DNA from: an uncultured Verrucomicrobiales bacterium
GTDB lineage: Bacteria > Verrucomicrobiota > Verrucomicrobiia > Verrucomicrobiales > Akkermansiaceae
Assembly (NCBI GenBank): GCA_947039485.1
Contig: CAMQZC010000010.1
Span: 1-64,000 of the forward strand
Length of the DNA stretch: 64,000 bases
Reading direction: 5' to 3'
In this document: piece by piece, positions 52,914-62,020 of the stretch
Layout of the letters: the number at the start of each line of letters is the position of its first letter
Numbering within the stretch: position 1 is the first letter of the stretch
Notes under the pieces: model-generated
What the model was told of the DNA's origin: nothing
Database searches by the model: none
What the model saw: only the letters and a program-made list of their open reading frames with translations
Made by a program: the position numbers and the translations under genes

Positions 52914-54019
52914 AGCTCTGCTACTTGCTGGTAGAGGAGGAGGTGTGAGCGGAGCATGTCCTCACGGCGGTAGGGCGCAGGGAGGGGGAGCTTGGGGGAT
53001 GGAGGGGCGCTATACCAGCTCGCTAATAACTCGGCGAGCTGCTCGATATCAGGGATGGTGACTTTGCCCTCAGGTAGAAAGATGTCGAGTTGCTCGCCAA
53101 CTCCACCGTGATCCCAGCCTGCAACGGGGCGACCTAGCGCGAGGGCTTCGAGGGTGGTCTTGCCAAAGGACTCTGGCTGCAAGGTGAGCGAGAGTGTGAC
53201 ATCACAGCTGCTGAGGATATCTCGCAGGTCATGACGGTGTCCTGTCCAGCTGATGTGATTGCTAAGCTTGTGCTGGGCAAATTGCTCCTTGAGCTTTTCC
53301 TTATAGGCTTCCTTGCCTGGCTTGCATTCACCTACAATGACGGCATGGGCAGGGATGGATTTTGCATGGAGCAGATCGAGGAGGGGGACAAGCATATTGG
53401 CGCCCTTGAGCTGTGTGATGCGGCCAGGTAGGCAGAGGGTGAACTTGCCCTCACTCTCAGGATAGTCCGCATACCACTGCTGGAGCCATTGATTGCTGGG
53501 GCGGTATGTGGGGTAGTTGAGGCTGGTGTCAACAGAGTTGGGGATGACGCTGATGCTGGACTCTGGGCAGCTGGGGTAGTTGTCCAAGATGTGCTGGCGC
53601 ATGCTCTGCGAGACGGCAATGATGGCATCGCCCTTGCTCATGATCGCTGAGTAGGCGTTGACGGAGTGGAATCCGTGGAAGCTGCTCACTATGGCTGGGC
53701 GCGCATCGGGGGGGAGGGTCTTGCAGCAGAGCTGTCCAAGCCACGCCGGTACGCGTGAGTGGAGGTGTAGAATTTCAGGCTTCTCCTCAAGGAGGAGGCG
53801 ACGCAGAGGGGCGATTTGAAGGAGCGTAGAGGGGCTTTTGCGATGCACGGGCATGCAAATATGTCTTGCCCCAGTAGCCTCAATGGCTGCTACCATGCTG
53901 CCACCGCTTGAGATGACGATGTTCTGCGCTCCCGAGGCTTGGAGTCCCTCACAGAGTTCAAGTACAACTTGTTCCACGCCTCCTGAGCTCAGGGAGGGAA
54001 GCATGTGGATGATTTTCAT
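52910..54019 (-). CDS. glycosyltransferase family 4 protein
   Basis: 369 aa, GT-B fold. LPSLSSGGVEQVVLEL opening, HLHSRVPAWLGQL, CLPGRITQLKG (donor-site strand), WTGHRHDLRDILSSCDV, and the E-x7-E type PESFGKTTLEALALGRPVAG. Likely adds a sugar to lipopolysaccharide or exopolysaccharide. Overlaps the preceding ELM1-like gene and the following GT gene by 4 nt each. Confidence 0.9.
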   Translation of the reverse strand: MKIIHMLPSLSSGGVEQVVLELCEGLQASGAQNIVISSGGSMVAAIEATGARHICMPVHRKSPSTLLQIAPLRRLLLEEKPEILHLHSRVPAWLGQLCCKTLPPDARPAIVSSFHGFHSVNAYSAIMSKGDAIIAVSQSMRQHILDNYPSCPESSISVIPNSVDTSLNYPTYRPSNQWLQQWYADYPESEGKFTLCLPGRITQLKGANMLVPLLDLLHAKSIPAHAVIVGECKPGKEAYKEKLKEQFAQHKLSNHISWTGHRHDLRDILSSCDVTLSLTLQPESFGKTTLEALALGRPVAGWDHGGVGEQLDIFLPEGKVTIPDIEQLAELLASWYSAPPSPKLPLPAPYRREDMLRSHLLLYQQVAEL

Positions 54020-54945
54020 GTGAAGAGCTTGGGGTAGTGCTTGAGGATGTAGTCGGCGGCTCGCCCTGATTCATTGAGGGCTTGCGCGGCGGGGAGCTGG
54101 TGGTTTTTCGCCCATTGAGAGAATCTGCTGACGCGGTTTTCTTGCAGTAGCTGATGGAGCCCTCGGGTGATGCGGCTAATTTTCCCCTTGCGCTTGTCGA
54201 GTCGTGGCATGTCGAGGATGCCTACTGGTGCACCGCTAGAGAGAGCTTCATAGACCATCGAGACGCTGTCTTGCGTGACCCATATGTCTTTGGATGCCGC
54301 AAGTTGCTTGGCAATCCATCCCTGAGGGGTGCGCTCTACTGGCTCAATGCGGATACTGGGGCTGCTGCGCGCGATATCAGCGATGAAGTCCTTGGGTGTG
54401 CGGCGCGAGGTTGTGAGCAGCATGGGGTGCTGTGTCTGTCGCGCGATGTGCCCAATTTGGTTGATGAGCATCTCGCTGTCCCATCCGTATTCCTTGCTAG
54501 GGCCTCCAATGAGGAGAAGACTGTGCTTCTTGTCGATATTGGGGCTTGGCTTGATGGAGTTGAGGGCTCCTTTGCTGAGGAAGATTCGCCCCTTTGCTGA
54601 CTGGCAGACCTTGAGGTCATGCTGAGGCATGAGCACGAGGTCAAAGAGGAAGATCGGCAGGCTGGGGCGCATGCAGACCATGCAGAGGCACTTTGCCTTG
54701 CGCGCGAGACTCAAGGCTGCCAAATGGGTGCTGTGCCCAGCACAGAGGACAAGATCAAGGCTGGTACTAGTCTCGCCCTTGTAGAAGAACTTCTCCCAGA
54801 AGGGCATCTTGCTCACATCCCACTCGATGCAGCGATGCTCGCTCTGAGGTGCGAGGATGCTAGCACGCTCAATCAGCGCCTGCGCGAGACCTCTAGTCTG
54901 GCTGAGGTGCCCATTTTTGCTGTCGCTGATGATGCAGATGTTCAT
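54016..54945 (-). CDS. ELM1-family glycosyltransferase-like protein
   Basis: 309 aa from the ATG at 54945. ISDSKNGHLSQTRGLAQAL at the start and GGPSKEYGWDSEMLINQI, TSRRTP and VTQDSVSMVYEALSSGAPVGIL match the mitochondrial fission ELM1-like family, which has a GT-B fold and is often found in lipopolysaccharide gene clusters. Probably a glycosyltransferase. Seven nt after the pseudo-dihydroorotase gene; in one run with pyr genes and two GTs. Confidence 0.85.
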   Translation of the reverse strand: MNICIISDSKNGHLSQTRGLAQALIERASILAPQSEHRCIEWDVSKMPFWEKFFYKGETSTSLDLVLCAGHSTHLAALSLARKAKCLCMVCMRPSLPIFLFDLVLMPQHDLKVCQSAKGRIFLSKGALNSIKPSPNIDKKHSLLLIGGPSKEYGWDSEMLINQIGHIARQTQHPMLLTTSRRTPKDFIADIARSSPSIRIEPVERTPQGWIAKQLAASKDIWVTQDSVSMVYEALSSGAPVGILDMPRLDKRKGKISRITRGLHQLLQENRVSRFSQWAKNHQLPAAQALNESGRAADYILKHYPKLFT

Positions 54946-54952
54946 GTGCGTG

Positions 54953-56215
54953 TTAGAGGAAGCTGACCTCCCCGAGAAGCTCTGCCCCAAGGAAGGGGCT
55001 GTTGAGGCAACGGCTGGGGAGGTCGCTTGCTTCAATGCTTCGCGAGACATTGGGGTTAAAGAGGATGAGGGGTCGAATAAAGTCGTGAGCCTCATGCCCG
55101 TAGAGAATCTCTGCAGGGCGGCTGCTGCAAGCACGAATGACTTCAGCCCAGCTGAGCTTGTCGGTTTTGATGAGCTTGCTGTAGATGGCGGGTAGGAATG
55201 TATCGAGCCCGAGCATGCCCTGTGGTGCGGTGTGGAAGTCTTGCTTCTTAGCAAAGGGGGCGCAGGGTGTGTGGTCACTGACGATGCAGTCGATGCTGCC
55301 TTCTTTGATGGCGGCGAGGAGTGCTTCGCGGTCACTCTTGTCGCGCAGTGGGGGCTGGGTCTTGAAGCTGGTGTCATAGTCAGCAATATCCTCATGGCTG
55401 AAGATAAGGTGATGCAGGGCAACTTCTGCGCTGACGGAGTCTCCTGCTCGTTGCAGGATGCGCACGCCCTCGGCGGTGCTCACCGTCTGGATATGTAGCT
55501 TGGCTTTGGTGTCCTTGGCGAGGCGGATGAGGGTCTCAATGCCAATCTCCTCAGCACATGCTGGGATGCCATGGAGACCTAGCTTGTAGGATGTCTCGCT
55601 GTGGTGCATGCTGCCCATATGGCTCAGAGCTGCGACATCGCCACGGATGGCCATGCAGAGTCCGAGCTCGGCGATGTACCTCATCGCGCGTTGGAGCATG
55701 AGCAGGTTGCTGGGGCTGTGCTCAGCATCGCTCAGGATTCGAACACCTCGCGCTGCGAGGGTGTCGTAGGGGGCTTGTTGCTCGCCTTTGCCGCCGATGG
55801 ATATGTGCCCTGCTGGGCACATATGGATGCAGGACTGCTCCTTAACCGCGTCGCGGAAGCTGTCGAGATCTGCGTGGTTGTCAAAGCTGTGCGACTTGGT
55901 GGGCATGACGAGCATGCTGCCAATACCTCCTTGACGGGCGGCTTCGCTCGCGAGTTTGATTGCGAGGCTTGAGCTCTTGCCCGGCTGGGAGACTTTGGCG
56001 TGCATGTCTACCAGAGCAGGGAGGATAAACTGATTTGTAGCATCAATAATCTCTGCATCTGCTGGGGGGGCGTTCTGTCCCGTGGGGCTGATGCTACCAG
56101 AGACGGGCATGCTGCCTCCTAGGCCATCACTCATGTTACTGCTGCCCTCAAGCAGGATGTCAATCTGGCTGCCGTCGGCTGCCCAAGTGGCGTTTTTGAT
56201 GAAGCGTTTAGTCAT
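54953..56215 (-). CDS. pyrC': dihydroorotase homologue with lost metal site (PyrC', ATCase partner)
   Basis: 420 aa. Amidohydrolase fold of type I dihydroorotase, but the first metal motif D-x-H-x-H reads D70-M-H72-A-K74, the LREPG arginine is replaced (VSQPG), and MPNT is MPTK. It is thus probably catalytically dead. This is the pattern of the pseudo-DHOase that associates with aspartate transcarbamoylase in Pseudomonas-like systems. Its start overlaps pyrB by 8 nt. A true pyrC should exist elsewhere in the genome. Confidence 0.82.
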   Translation of the reverse strand: MTKRFIKNATWAADGSQIDILLEGSSNMSDGLGGSMPVSGSISPTGQNAPPADAEIIDATNQFILPALVDMHAKVSQPGKSSSLAIKLASEAARQGGIGSMLVMPTKSHSFDNHADLDSFRDAVKEQSCIHMCPAGHISIGGKGEQQAPYDTLAARGVRILSDAEHSPSNLLMLQRAMRYIAELGLCMAIRGDVAALSHMGSMHHSETSYKLGLHGIPACAEEIGIETLIRLAKDTKAKLHIQTVSTAEGVRILQRAGDSVSAEVALHHLIFSHEDIADYDTSFKTQPPLRDKSDREALLAAIKEGSIDCIVSDHTPCAPFAKKQDFHTAPQGMLGLDTFLPAIYSKLIKTDKLSWAEVIRACSSRPAEILYGHEAHDFIRPLILFNPNVSRSIEASDLPSRCLNSPFLGAELLGEVSFL

Positions 56216-57137
56216 GGTTTTTGGTCTGGGGGCTCAGGTGGTAAAGGATGCTCATGCGTGCGGCTATACCGTTCTCCACCTGTGTGTTGATGAGGCTGTT
56301 GCTGTAGTCCATGGCCTCATCGCAGAGCTCGACGCCGCGATTGACGGGGCCGGGGTGCATGATGACGAGGTTCTCGCCAGCGATGCGTTCGAGGCGCTCA
56401 GTGGTGACACCAAAGGCCTTGTGATAGTCGCCAGCTGGGAAGAAGGGGGCGTCCATGCGCTCGTTTTGTACGCGCAGCATGTAGAGTACGTCGGGTTGCC
56501 ACGCAAAGGCTTGCTCCCAGTTGGTGAAGCGCGTGATGCCTGTGTGAGCTGTGGGGGGGACGAGGGGTCCCGGTCCCATGTAAGCGACCTCTGCGCCTAG
56601 GCGCTTGAGTATGAGGCTCGTGGAGCGAGCGACGCGGCTGTGGAGGATGTCGCCAATGATGATAATGCGCTTACCTGCTACCTCACCGAATTTCTCGCGG
56701 ATGGTGAAGGCATCGAGAAAGGCTTGGCTGGGGTGAGCGTGTGAGCCATCTCCTGCATTGATGACGGCGGCCTTGCTGTGCTTGGCGATGATGCCAGGGA
56801 TGCCGCTGTTTTTGTGACGCACGATGATGTAGTCCATCTTCATGCTCATGAGTGTGTCAATGGTGTCCTGCACGCTCTCGCCTTTGACGACGGAGGAGGT
56901 GGAGACTGAGAATGTTGTGATATCAGCACTGAGGCGATCAGCGGCTACCTCAAAGGAGGAGCGTGTGCGGGTGCTTGGCTCATAAAAGAGCGTGAGTACG
57001 GACTTGCCCTTGAGGACAGGTACCTTCTTGACGCTCTTTGTGAAAATTTCCTTCATGGCAATGGCGTTGTCGAGGATGCTCAGGATGTCGGCATCACTCA
57101 GAGCGCCAATAGTCAGTAGGTCTTTGATAGGCTTCAT
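56208..57137 (-). CDS. pyrB: aspartate carbamoyltransferase catalytic subunit
   Basis: 309 aa from the ATG at 57137; codons upstream in frame are not homologous. Carbamoyl-phosphate motif STRTRSSFE (55-63), GDGSHAHPSQ, and HPGPVNRG. Commits pyrimidine synthesis. Between pyrR (25 nt upstream) and the pseudo-dihydroorotase (overlap), no pyrI nearby, so the class with a PyrC' partner. Confidence 0.95.
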   Translation of the reverse strand: MKPIKDLLTIGALSDADILSILDNAIAMKEIFTKSVKKVPVLKGKSVLTLFYEPSTRTRSSFEVAADRLSADITTFSVSTSSVVKGESVQDTIDTLMSMKMDYIIVRHKNSGIPGIIAKHSKAAVINAGDGSHAHPSQAFLDAFTIREKFGEVAGKRIIIIGDILHSRVARSTSLILKRLGAEVAYMGPGPLVPPTAHTGITRFTNWEQAFAWQPDVLYMLRVQNERMDAPFFPAGDYHKAFGVTTERLERIAGENLVIMHPGPVNRGVELCDEAMDYSNSLINTQVENGIAARMSILYHLSPQTKNHD

Positions 57138-57162
57138 GGGACGGTCGATGGGGGGCGATAAA

Positions 57163-57681
57163 TTAGTAGGAGATAGAGTCTTGCTCATCAATCTCGCTGA
57201 GCTGGACAGTGACTCCATCGGCTCCCTCGTCAGTGACGCGGAAGGCGGAGAAATTGGGCTGGATGGGGAGCTCTCGGCCCTGCCGCTCGGCGAGGCAGTG
57301 GAGCTCGACCTTGGCGGGGCGACCGTAGTCGAAAATGGCGTTGAGCGCCGCGCGGATGGTGCGTCCTGTGTAGACGACATCATCAATGAGGATAAGCTTC
57401 ATCCCGTCCGTTGAGAAGGGGAGGTAGGTAGAGCGAAGAGCTGGCTTAATGCTCTGCATTGAGAGGTCATCACGATAGAGCGTGATGTCAAGCGCACCAT
57501 ATCGCGCCTGACAGTTTTGCTCTGCCAGCCGCTTGATGAGGCGTTGTGCCAAGATGTCGCCATGGCTGATGAGACCGACGAGGGCGATGGGTGTGCTGGG
57601 ATCTTGCTTTGCGCCTTGCGCAATGAAGGATGCCCAGTCGTCCATCGCCTGATCAATCGCCTGTTCTCTGATATGAACCAT
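57163..57681 (-). CDS. pyrR: PyrR bifunctional regulator / uracil phosphoribosyltransferase
   Basis: 172 aa. PRPP loop LILIDDVVYTGRTIRAAL, and the ALDITLYRDDLS RNA-binding/active segment of PyrR. It has UPRTase activity and, in many bacteria, binds pyr mRNA to attenuate expression with UMP. No clear PyrR-binding leader is seen in the 32 nt after purE, so binding may occur elsewhere. Confidence 0.92.
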   Translation of the reverse strand: MVHIREQAIDQAMDDWASFIAQGAKQDPSTPIALVGLISHGDILAQRLIKRLAEQNCQARYGALDITLYRDDLSMQSIKPALRSTYLPFSTDGMKLILIDDVVYTGRTIRAALNAIFDYGRPAKVELHCLAERQGRELPIQPNFSAFRVTDEGADGVTVQLSEIDEQDSISY

Positions 57682-57713
57682 GGCTAGAGTCTGTAGGGGT
57701 GGGGTAAGCTTGC

Positions 57714-58121
57714 TTATTGAGCGAACTTGATGATGCGATGGGCGGCTTGGGCTGCGTTGAGTGGAGCCTTGGAGTGAAGGCCTACTGTTGTTGCAGGAAC
57801 GCCACCGGGCAGTTGGGCGATTGCGAGCAGCGCATCAATGCCGTTGAGTGGACCGCAGGGGACGGGTACGCCGATGACGGGCAATTGGGTGTTCATGACG
57901 ACGACGCCTGGGAGGGCTGCAGAGAGGCCAGCCACGCAGAGGAGGACGGCCTTGGTACCTGCTGCATCGAGTGCTTGGAGGTATTCGATGAGTTCGGGGA
58001 GGTCGCGGTGAGCGGAGAGGATGACCTCTTCGTTTTCGATGCCATTATCTGCGAAGTACTGACGTGCGGGCTCCATGAAGGGGAGGTCGCTCTTGCTGCC
58101 TAAGATGGTAATTGCTTTCAT
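57714..58121 (-). CDS. purE: N5-carboxyaminoimidazole ribonucleotide mutase
   Basis: 135 aa from the ATG at 58121. GSKSDLPFM, SAHRDLPEL, AGLSAALPGVVV and LPVIGVPV fit class I PurE, though the C-terminal GLHSKAPLNAAQAA is divergent from the usual AIGxAGAxNAA and the protein is short. Rearranges N5-CAIR to CAIR with PurK (not here). Its promoter fixes the start: the ATG at 58130 would lie upstream of the transcription start. First in the pur/pyr/GT run. Confidence 0.9.
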   Translation of the reverse strand: MKAITILGSKSDLPFMEPARQYFADNGIENEEVILSAHRDLPELIEYLQALDAAGTKAVLLCVAGLSAALPGVVVMNTQLPVIGVPVPCGPLNGIDALLAIAQLPGGVPATTVGLHSKAPLNAAQAAHRIIKFAQ

Positions 58122-58130
58122 GTTCCACAT

Positions 58131-58159
58131 AGTTTAGCATTTGACTAGCGATGTGGCAA
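58131..58159 (-). promoter_or_regulatory. promoter of purE-pyr operon, near leaderless
   Basis: Minus strand: TTGCCA (58154-58159), 17-nt spacer, TAAACT (58131-58136), 9 nt to the ATG at 58121. The same -35 variant occurs upstream of purM. Confidence 0.6.
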
Positions 58160-58227
58160 GGCTATTCGCGAGCTGAAATAGCGTCTTTTTTGGGGCTAGT
58201 GAGCTCGGTCGCAGCGAGCGACACGCT

Positions 58228-58827
58228 TTAGTTGTATTCCTCGCTGAGGATGGATTGCAACTGCCGGTGCGCGTAGTGCAGACGACTGCGTAGGGTGCCT
58301 GTAGAGATACCGAGCAAATCGGAGATTTCTTGGTAGCTAAGACCTTGGATGTCAAAAAGGGTGACTACCTCACGGTGATTGGGCGAGAGGGTCTCGATGG
58401 CAGAGGCTAGCTTGATCTTGAGATCCTTGTTGCTCGCTTGTCGGATGGGGTCGGACTCCACCGAGCTGTCAGCGAGGCGATCGTCTTTCTCTAGCTGGTT
58501 GCCTTTGTCGTCATTGTCGAGGCTATAGCTGTTTTCTCGCTTGCGCTTGCGCAGAAAGTTGCGTGCGTGGTTGGCGGAGATAGAGTAGAGCCATGTGTAG
58601 AAGGCGCTCTTGCCGCTAAAGTAGCGAAGGGAGTGAAAGGCTTTTAAAAATGCCTCTTGGGCGATGTCGTAGGCGTCGGCATCATTGTGAACCATCTGCA
58701 AGAGCATGGAGTGCAGCTTGCGGCTATGGCGTCTAACAAGCTCGTCAAAGGCCTTGGTGTGGCCTTCGAGCGTTTGGCTCACTAGTGTGCTGTCATCAGA
58801 TTCTTGGTAGTTCTGCTCGGGGCTCAT
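58228..58827 (-). CDS. ECF RNA polymerase sigma factor (RpoE-like)
   Basis: 199 aa. Region 2 (DAYDIAQEAFLKAFHSLRYFSGKSAFYTWLYSI with the conserved YTWLY) and region 4 helix-turn-helix (LSPNHREVVTLFDIQGLSYQEISDLLGISTGTLRSRLHYAHRQL) are separated by a charged linker of about 50 residues. No anti-sigma gene is adjacent, so control is unclear. It sits between purE and purF. Confidence 0.9.
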   Translation of the reverse strand: MSPEQNYQESDDSTLVSQTLEGHTKAFDELVRRHSRKLHSMLLQMVHNDADAYDIAQEAFLKAFHSLRYFSGKSAFYTWLYSISANHARNFLRKRKRENSYSLDNDDKGNQLEKDDRLADSSVESDPIRQASNKDLKIKLASAIETLSPNHREVVTLFDIQGLSYQEISDLLGISTGTLRSRLHYAHRQLQSILSEEYN

Positions 58828-58897
58828 TCTGGCTTGGTGGCGGGTGCGGCCTTTGGGGTAAAGGAAACTCAGCCGAGACTGAGTGAGAGAGAGTATA

Positions 58898-58932
58898 GTT
58901 ATAGGCTAGATGTGGTGCATCTAGCCTATAAC
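58898..58932 (-). terminator. hairpin downstream of purF
   Basis: A perfect 15-bp stem (58898-58912 with 58918-58932) begins 8 nt after the purF stop. No T-run follows on the minus strand, so it is at best a weak intrinsic terminator. Confidence 0.55.
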
Positions 58933-58940
58933 TTACAGAT

Positions 58941-60857
58941 TTAGACAGGCAGGGCGTAAGAGCGCCCATCACGTCCTTCAAACCAGTTGATGAATGCGAT
59001 GTTTACCGTGGTGTATCCACCAGCTGTGGGGTAGTCACCGCTGAAGTACCAGTCGCCGCAGGGTCCCTCGATGGCCTTGTGCAGGTCCTCGATGCTCTGG
59101 TAGATGACTTGCACGGGGCAGGCTGTATTCTCCGGAGTGACTAGAATTGTGACTTCATTGGTGATTTCATCATCAGTGAATGGAGCGTAGATCTGCTTGA
59201 CAGGGTTGACTCGCTGATCGATGGGCAGGGTGAGCTGACGCTTGCATTCCTCATAGATGGAGGTGATGTAGTCGTACATGCCCTTCTTGCGCAGCAGGGA
59301 GATAGCCGCTTGGAAAGCGATAAACTTGCCCAGTTCGCTCATGTCGATGCCGTAGCAGTCGGGGTAGCGGATTTGGGGAGCTGAGGACGCAATGACAATT
59401 TTGCTGGGTTTGGCTCGAGAGAGCAGATGCAGGAGTGATGTCTTGAGCGTGGTGCCACGTACGATGGAGTCATCCACGGCGACAAGTACTTCATTCTCCT
59501 CAACAGCTGCGTAGGTGAGGTCATAGACCTGCGAGACGAGCTGGCTGCGGTTGGATTCCTTGGTAATGAAGGTGCGGAGTTTGATGTCCTTGTGGACGAT
59601 CTTTTCTGCACGGGGCCAGCGGCGCATGATGAGCTCCTCGATGAGTTCGTCATCGAGCTTGCCGCTATGGTAGGCGGTTTTCATCGCTTGCGTGACGTGC
59701 TCTCGGCGGTAGGCGCGCAGACCTTCGAGCAGGCCGTAGTAGGCTACCTCAGAGGTGTTGGGGATGTAGGAGATTGCGGCCTGTGAGAGGTTGCCATGGA
59801 GGCTGGCTACGACTTTTTCGGTCAGCAGAGCTCCGAGGGTTTTGCGTACCTTGTAGATGATGGGGTCGTTGCCGCGTGAGAAGTAGATGGACTCAAAGGA
59901 GCAGGGTGTGGACTCAAGCGGTGTTGTGTAGGGCTTGATGGTGATTTGCCCGTCACTCTTGACTGAAATCATGTTGGCGCGAGGCAGCTCGTGCACATCT
60001 TCACTATCGACTTCCATGACGCTCATGAGTGGTACTCGCTCGCTAGCAATAGCGATGAACTCGTCGTTGAGGACGTAGTGACAGGGGCGGATGCCATGGG
60101 GATCGCGCAGGCAGAAGAAATCGCCATTGCCGATGCCGCCCATGATGCAGAAACCACCGTCCCATGCCTTGGATGCTTTGCCGATGATGTCAAAGATGTC
60201 AAGACGGCTAGAAATATTCTTAGGGATGTCCTTGCCGTCAATCTTGCCGCGCAGTTCGCGGTAGATGTCGGTGTGTGCCTCATCGAGGTAGTAGCCAATT
60301 TCCTCTAAGACGGTCTGTGTGTCTGTCTCGAAAATGGGATGCTGGCCACGGTCAATCAGGTGCTGATTGAGCTCGGGCGAGTTGGTCATGTTGAAGTTGC
60401 CAAGCACCATTAGTGTGCGAGTCAACCAGTTGGTGCGGCGCAGGTAGGGATGGCAGCTGCCCTCATCAAATTGACCGCTTGTGCCGTAGCGAAGATGCCC
60501 CATGAGGAGCTCGCCGCCAAAGTTGAAATGCTTTTTATAGCTTGCAGGATCTTCAGGTTGGATATCTCCGCGCTCACGCATGTGGCGCAGGTTGCGCTGC
60601 TGCGTGGTGAAGATGTTGGCGAGAGCTGCACCTGATGCATCGCGTTGGCGGAAGACATAGGATTCGCCCAGAGGCATATCAAGCTTGATGCAGCCGATAC
60701 CCGCGCCATCTTGACCGCGGTTGTGCTGCTTCTCCATGAGGAGGAAAAGCTTGTTGAAGGCCCAGTCGGCCGACCCGTATTTTTCGATAAAGTAAGAAAG
60801 GGGCTTGAGGAGACGGATTGCGGCTACGCCGCATTCGTGTGTGAGGGGGTCAGACAT
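58941..60857 (-). CDS. purF: amidophosphoribosyltransferase, long form
   Basis: 638 aa, longer than the usual 450-520 aa, as in Bacteroidetes-type enzymes. Nucleophile C9 (HECGVAAI) needs removal of an eight-residue propeptide. N-terminal glutaminase with HNRGQDGAG and HLRYGTSG, then the PRPP-binding LVAVDDSIVRGTTLKTSL of the transferase, and a C-terminal extension of about 100 residues. First step of purine synthesis. Follows purM by 44 nt. Confidence 0.94.
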   Translation of the reverse strand: MSDPLTHECGVAAIRLLKPLSYFIEKYGSADWAFNKLFLLMEKQHNRGQDGAGIGCIKLDMPLGESYVFRQRDASGAALANIFTTQQRNLRHMRERGDIQPEDPASYKKHFNFGGELLMGHLRYGTSGQFDEGSCHPYLRRTNWLTRTLMVLGNFNMTNSPELNQHLIDRGQHPIFETDTQTVLEEIGYYLDEAHTDIYRELRGKIDGKDIPKNISSRLDIFDIIGKASKAWDGGFCIMGGIGNGDFFCLRDPHGIRPCHYVLNDEFIAIASERVPLMSVMEVDSEDVHELPRANMISVKSDGQITIKPYTTPLESTPCSFESIYFSRGNDPIIYKVRKTLGALLTEKVVASLHGNLSQAAISYIPNTSEVAYYGLLEGLRAYRREHVTQAMKTAYHSGKLDDELIEELIMRRWPRAEKIVHKDIKLRTFITKESNRSQLVSQVYDLTYAAVEENEVLVAVDDSIVRGTTLKTSLLHLLSRAKPSKIVIASSAPQIRYPDCYGIDMSELGKFIAFQAAISLLRKKGMYDYITSIYEECKRQLTLPIDQRVNPVKQIYAPFTDDEITNEVTILVTPENTACPVQVIYQSIEDLHKAIEGPCGDWYFSGDYPTAGGYTTVNIAFINWFEGRDGRSYALPV

Positions 60858-60901
60858 AAAAGCGTGGATGAAAAATCACAGGAGGGTCAAAATTGACTGG
60901 C

Positions 60902-61900
60902 TTATTGGGCAACACGTACTGTGATACCCTTGCCATCGCGCAGTGTGCCAATGACGCTGCCTCCAGGTCCTGCTTTGAGAGCAGCTTCGACATCGGCAGG
61001 CTTGACGATGCTTACCCAGCCAATACCCATGTTGAAGGTATGGAAGCGATCCTCTGCATCAACAAAGTTGAGCACCTTTTGGGCGGCAGGATGATTCCAA
61101 TAGGGGATGGTCAAATCGGAACCACGATCGCCAAGGAAGCGCTCAAGATTCTCAGGAAGACCGCCACCTGTGATGTGTGCGTAGGCCCTGGGCACCACCT
61201 TGAGGGCGCGCATGTCCGTGACCACATCGTGGTAAAGTCGTGTAGGTGCGAGCAGAGAGATCATCTCGTCGCGAGTGAGTAGATCGGGCTCTTGCTCAAG
61301 TACGCGGCGTACGAGGCTCCAGCCATTAGCGTGGAAGCTATCGGAGGGGTAGCCGATGAGGACATCGCCCTCTTCGAGCTGGCTGGGGTCAATCATCTCT
61401 GATTTCTCAACGCAACCGATGCTAAAGCCAGCCATCTCAATCATGCCCGCAGGCACAACTCCAGGCATTTCAGCTGTTTCACCACCTGCGAGGATGCAGT
61501 TGCAGCTCTCAAGATAGTCACACATACCTGCCACGAGGCGAGTGATGCGTGTGCGTTCCATCTCCAAGCTGGAGATGCCGAGGTAGTCGAGGAAGAGCAG
61601 GGGATCGCCGCCTGTCGTGAGAATATCGTTGACGTTCATGGCGACGAGGTCTTTACCGGCCTCCTCGATCATATCCATCTGGAAGAGGATCTCTGACTTG
61701 GTGCCCACACCATCCGTACCTGTTACCATTACTGGCTCCTTGTAGGATGATAGGTCATACGCTGCTGCGAATAGACCAAAGGCATTGCAAAGCTTGCGAG
61801 CTTGCTGTGTGCGTTTAACGTGAGAGCTAATATCGCTGACGAAGGATTGCGCCTCAATGGTATCGACGCCTGATTGTTTATAGGTAAGCTTGCCGGACAT
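60902..61900 (-). CDS. purM: phosphoribosylformylglycinamidine cyclo-ligase (AIR synthetase)
   Basis: 332 aa. VTGTDGVGTKSEILF (about 59-73), the LGGETAEMPG-type ILAGGETAEMPG and HITGGGLPENLERFL are family signatures. Makes AIR from FGAM. First gene of purM-purF, with a promoter about 26 nt upstream of its ATG. Confidence 0.96.
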   Translation of the reverse strand: MSGKLTYKQSGVDTIEAQSFVSDISSHVKRTQQARKLCNAFGLFAAAYDLSSYKEPVMVTGTDGVGTKSEILFQMDMIEEAGKDLVAMNVNDILTTGGDPLLFLDYLGISSLEMERTRITRLVAGMCDYLESCNCILAGGETAEMPGVVPAGMIEMAGFSIGCVEKSEMIDPSQLEEGDVLIGYPSDSFHANGWSLVRRVLEQEPDLLTRDEMISLLAPTRLYHDVVTDMRALKVVPRAYAHITGGGLPENLERFLGDRGSDLTIPYWNHPAAQKVLNFVDAEDRFHTFNMGIGWVSIVKPADVEAALKAGPGGSVIGTLRDGKGITVRVAQ

Positions 61901-61925
61901 GAAAAATTGGAATCAATGCCACACC

Positions 61926-61954
61926 ACTATACATGAGCACCCCCTGATTGGCAA
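61926..61954 (-). promoter_or_regulatory. promoter of purM-purF
   Basis: Minus strand: TTGCCA (61949-61954), 17-nt spacer, TATAGT (61926-61931); leader about 19 nt. Confidence 0.68.
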
Positions 61955-62020
61955 GCCGTATTTTAGCCCTAGGCATCTAAACTTCTGAGCAGATGGCTTG
62001 AGATGGTGTCATCGGGTAGA

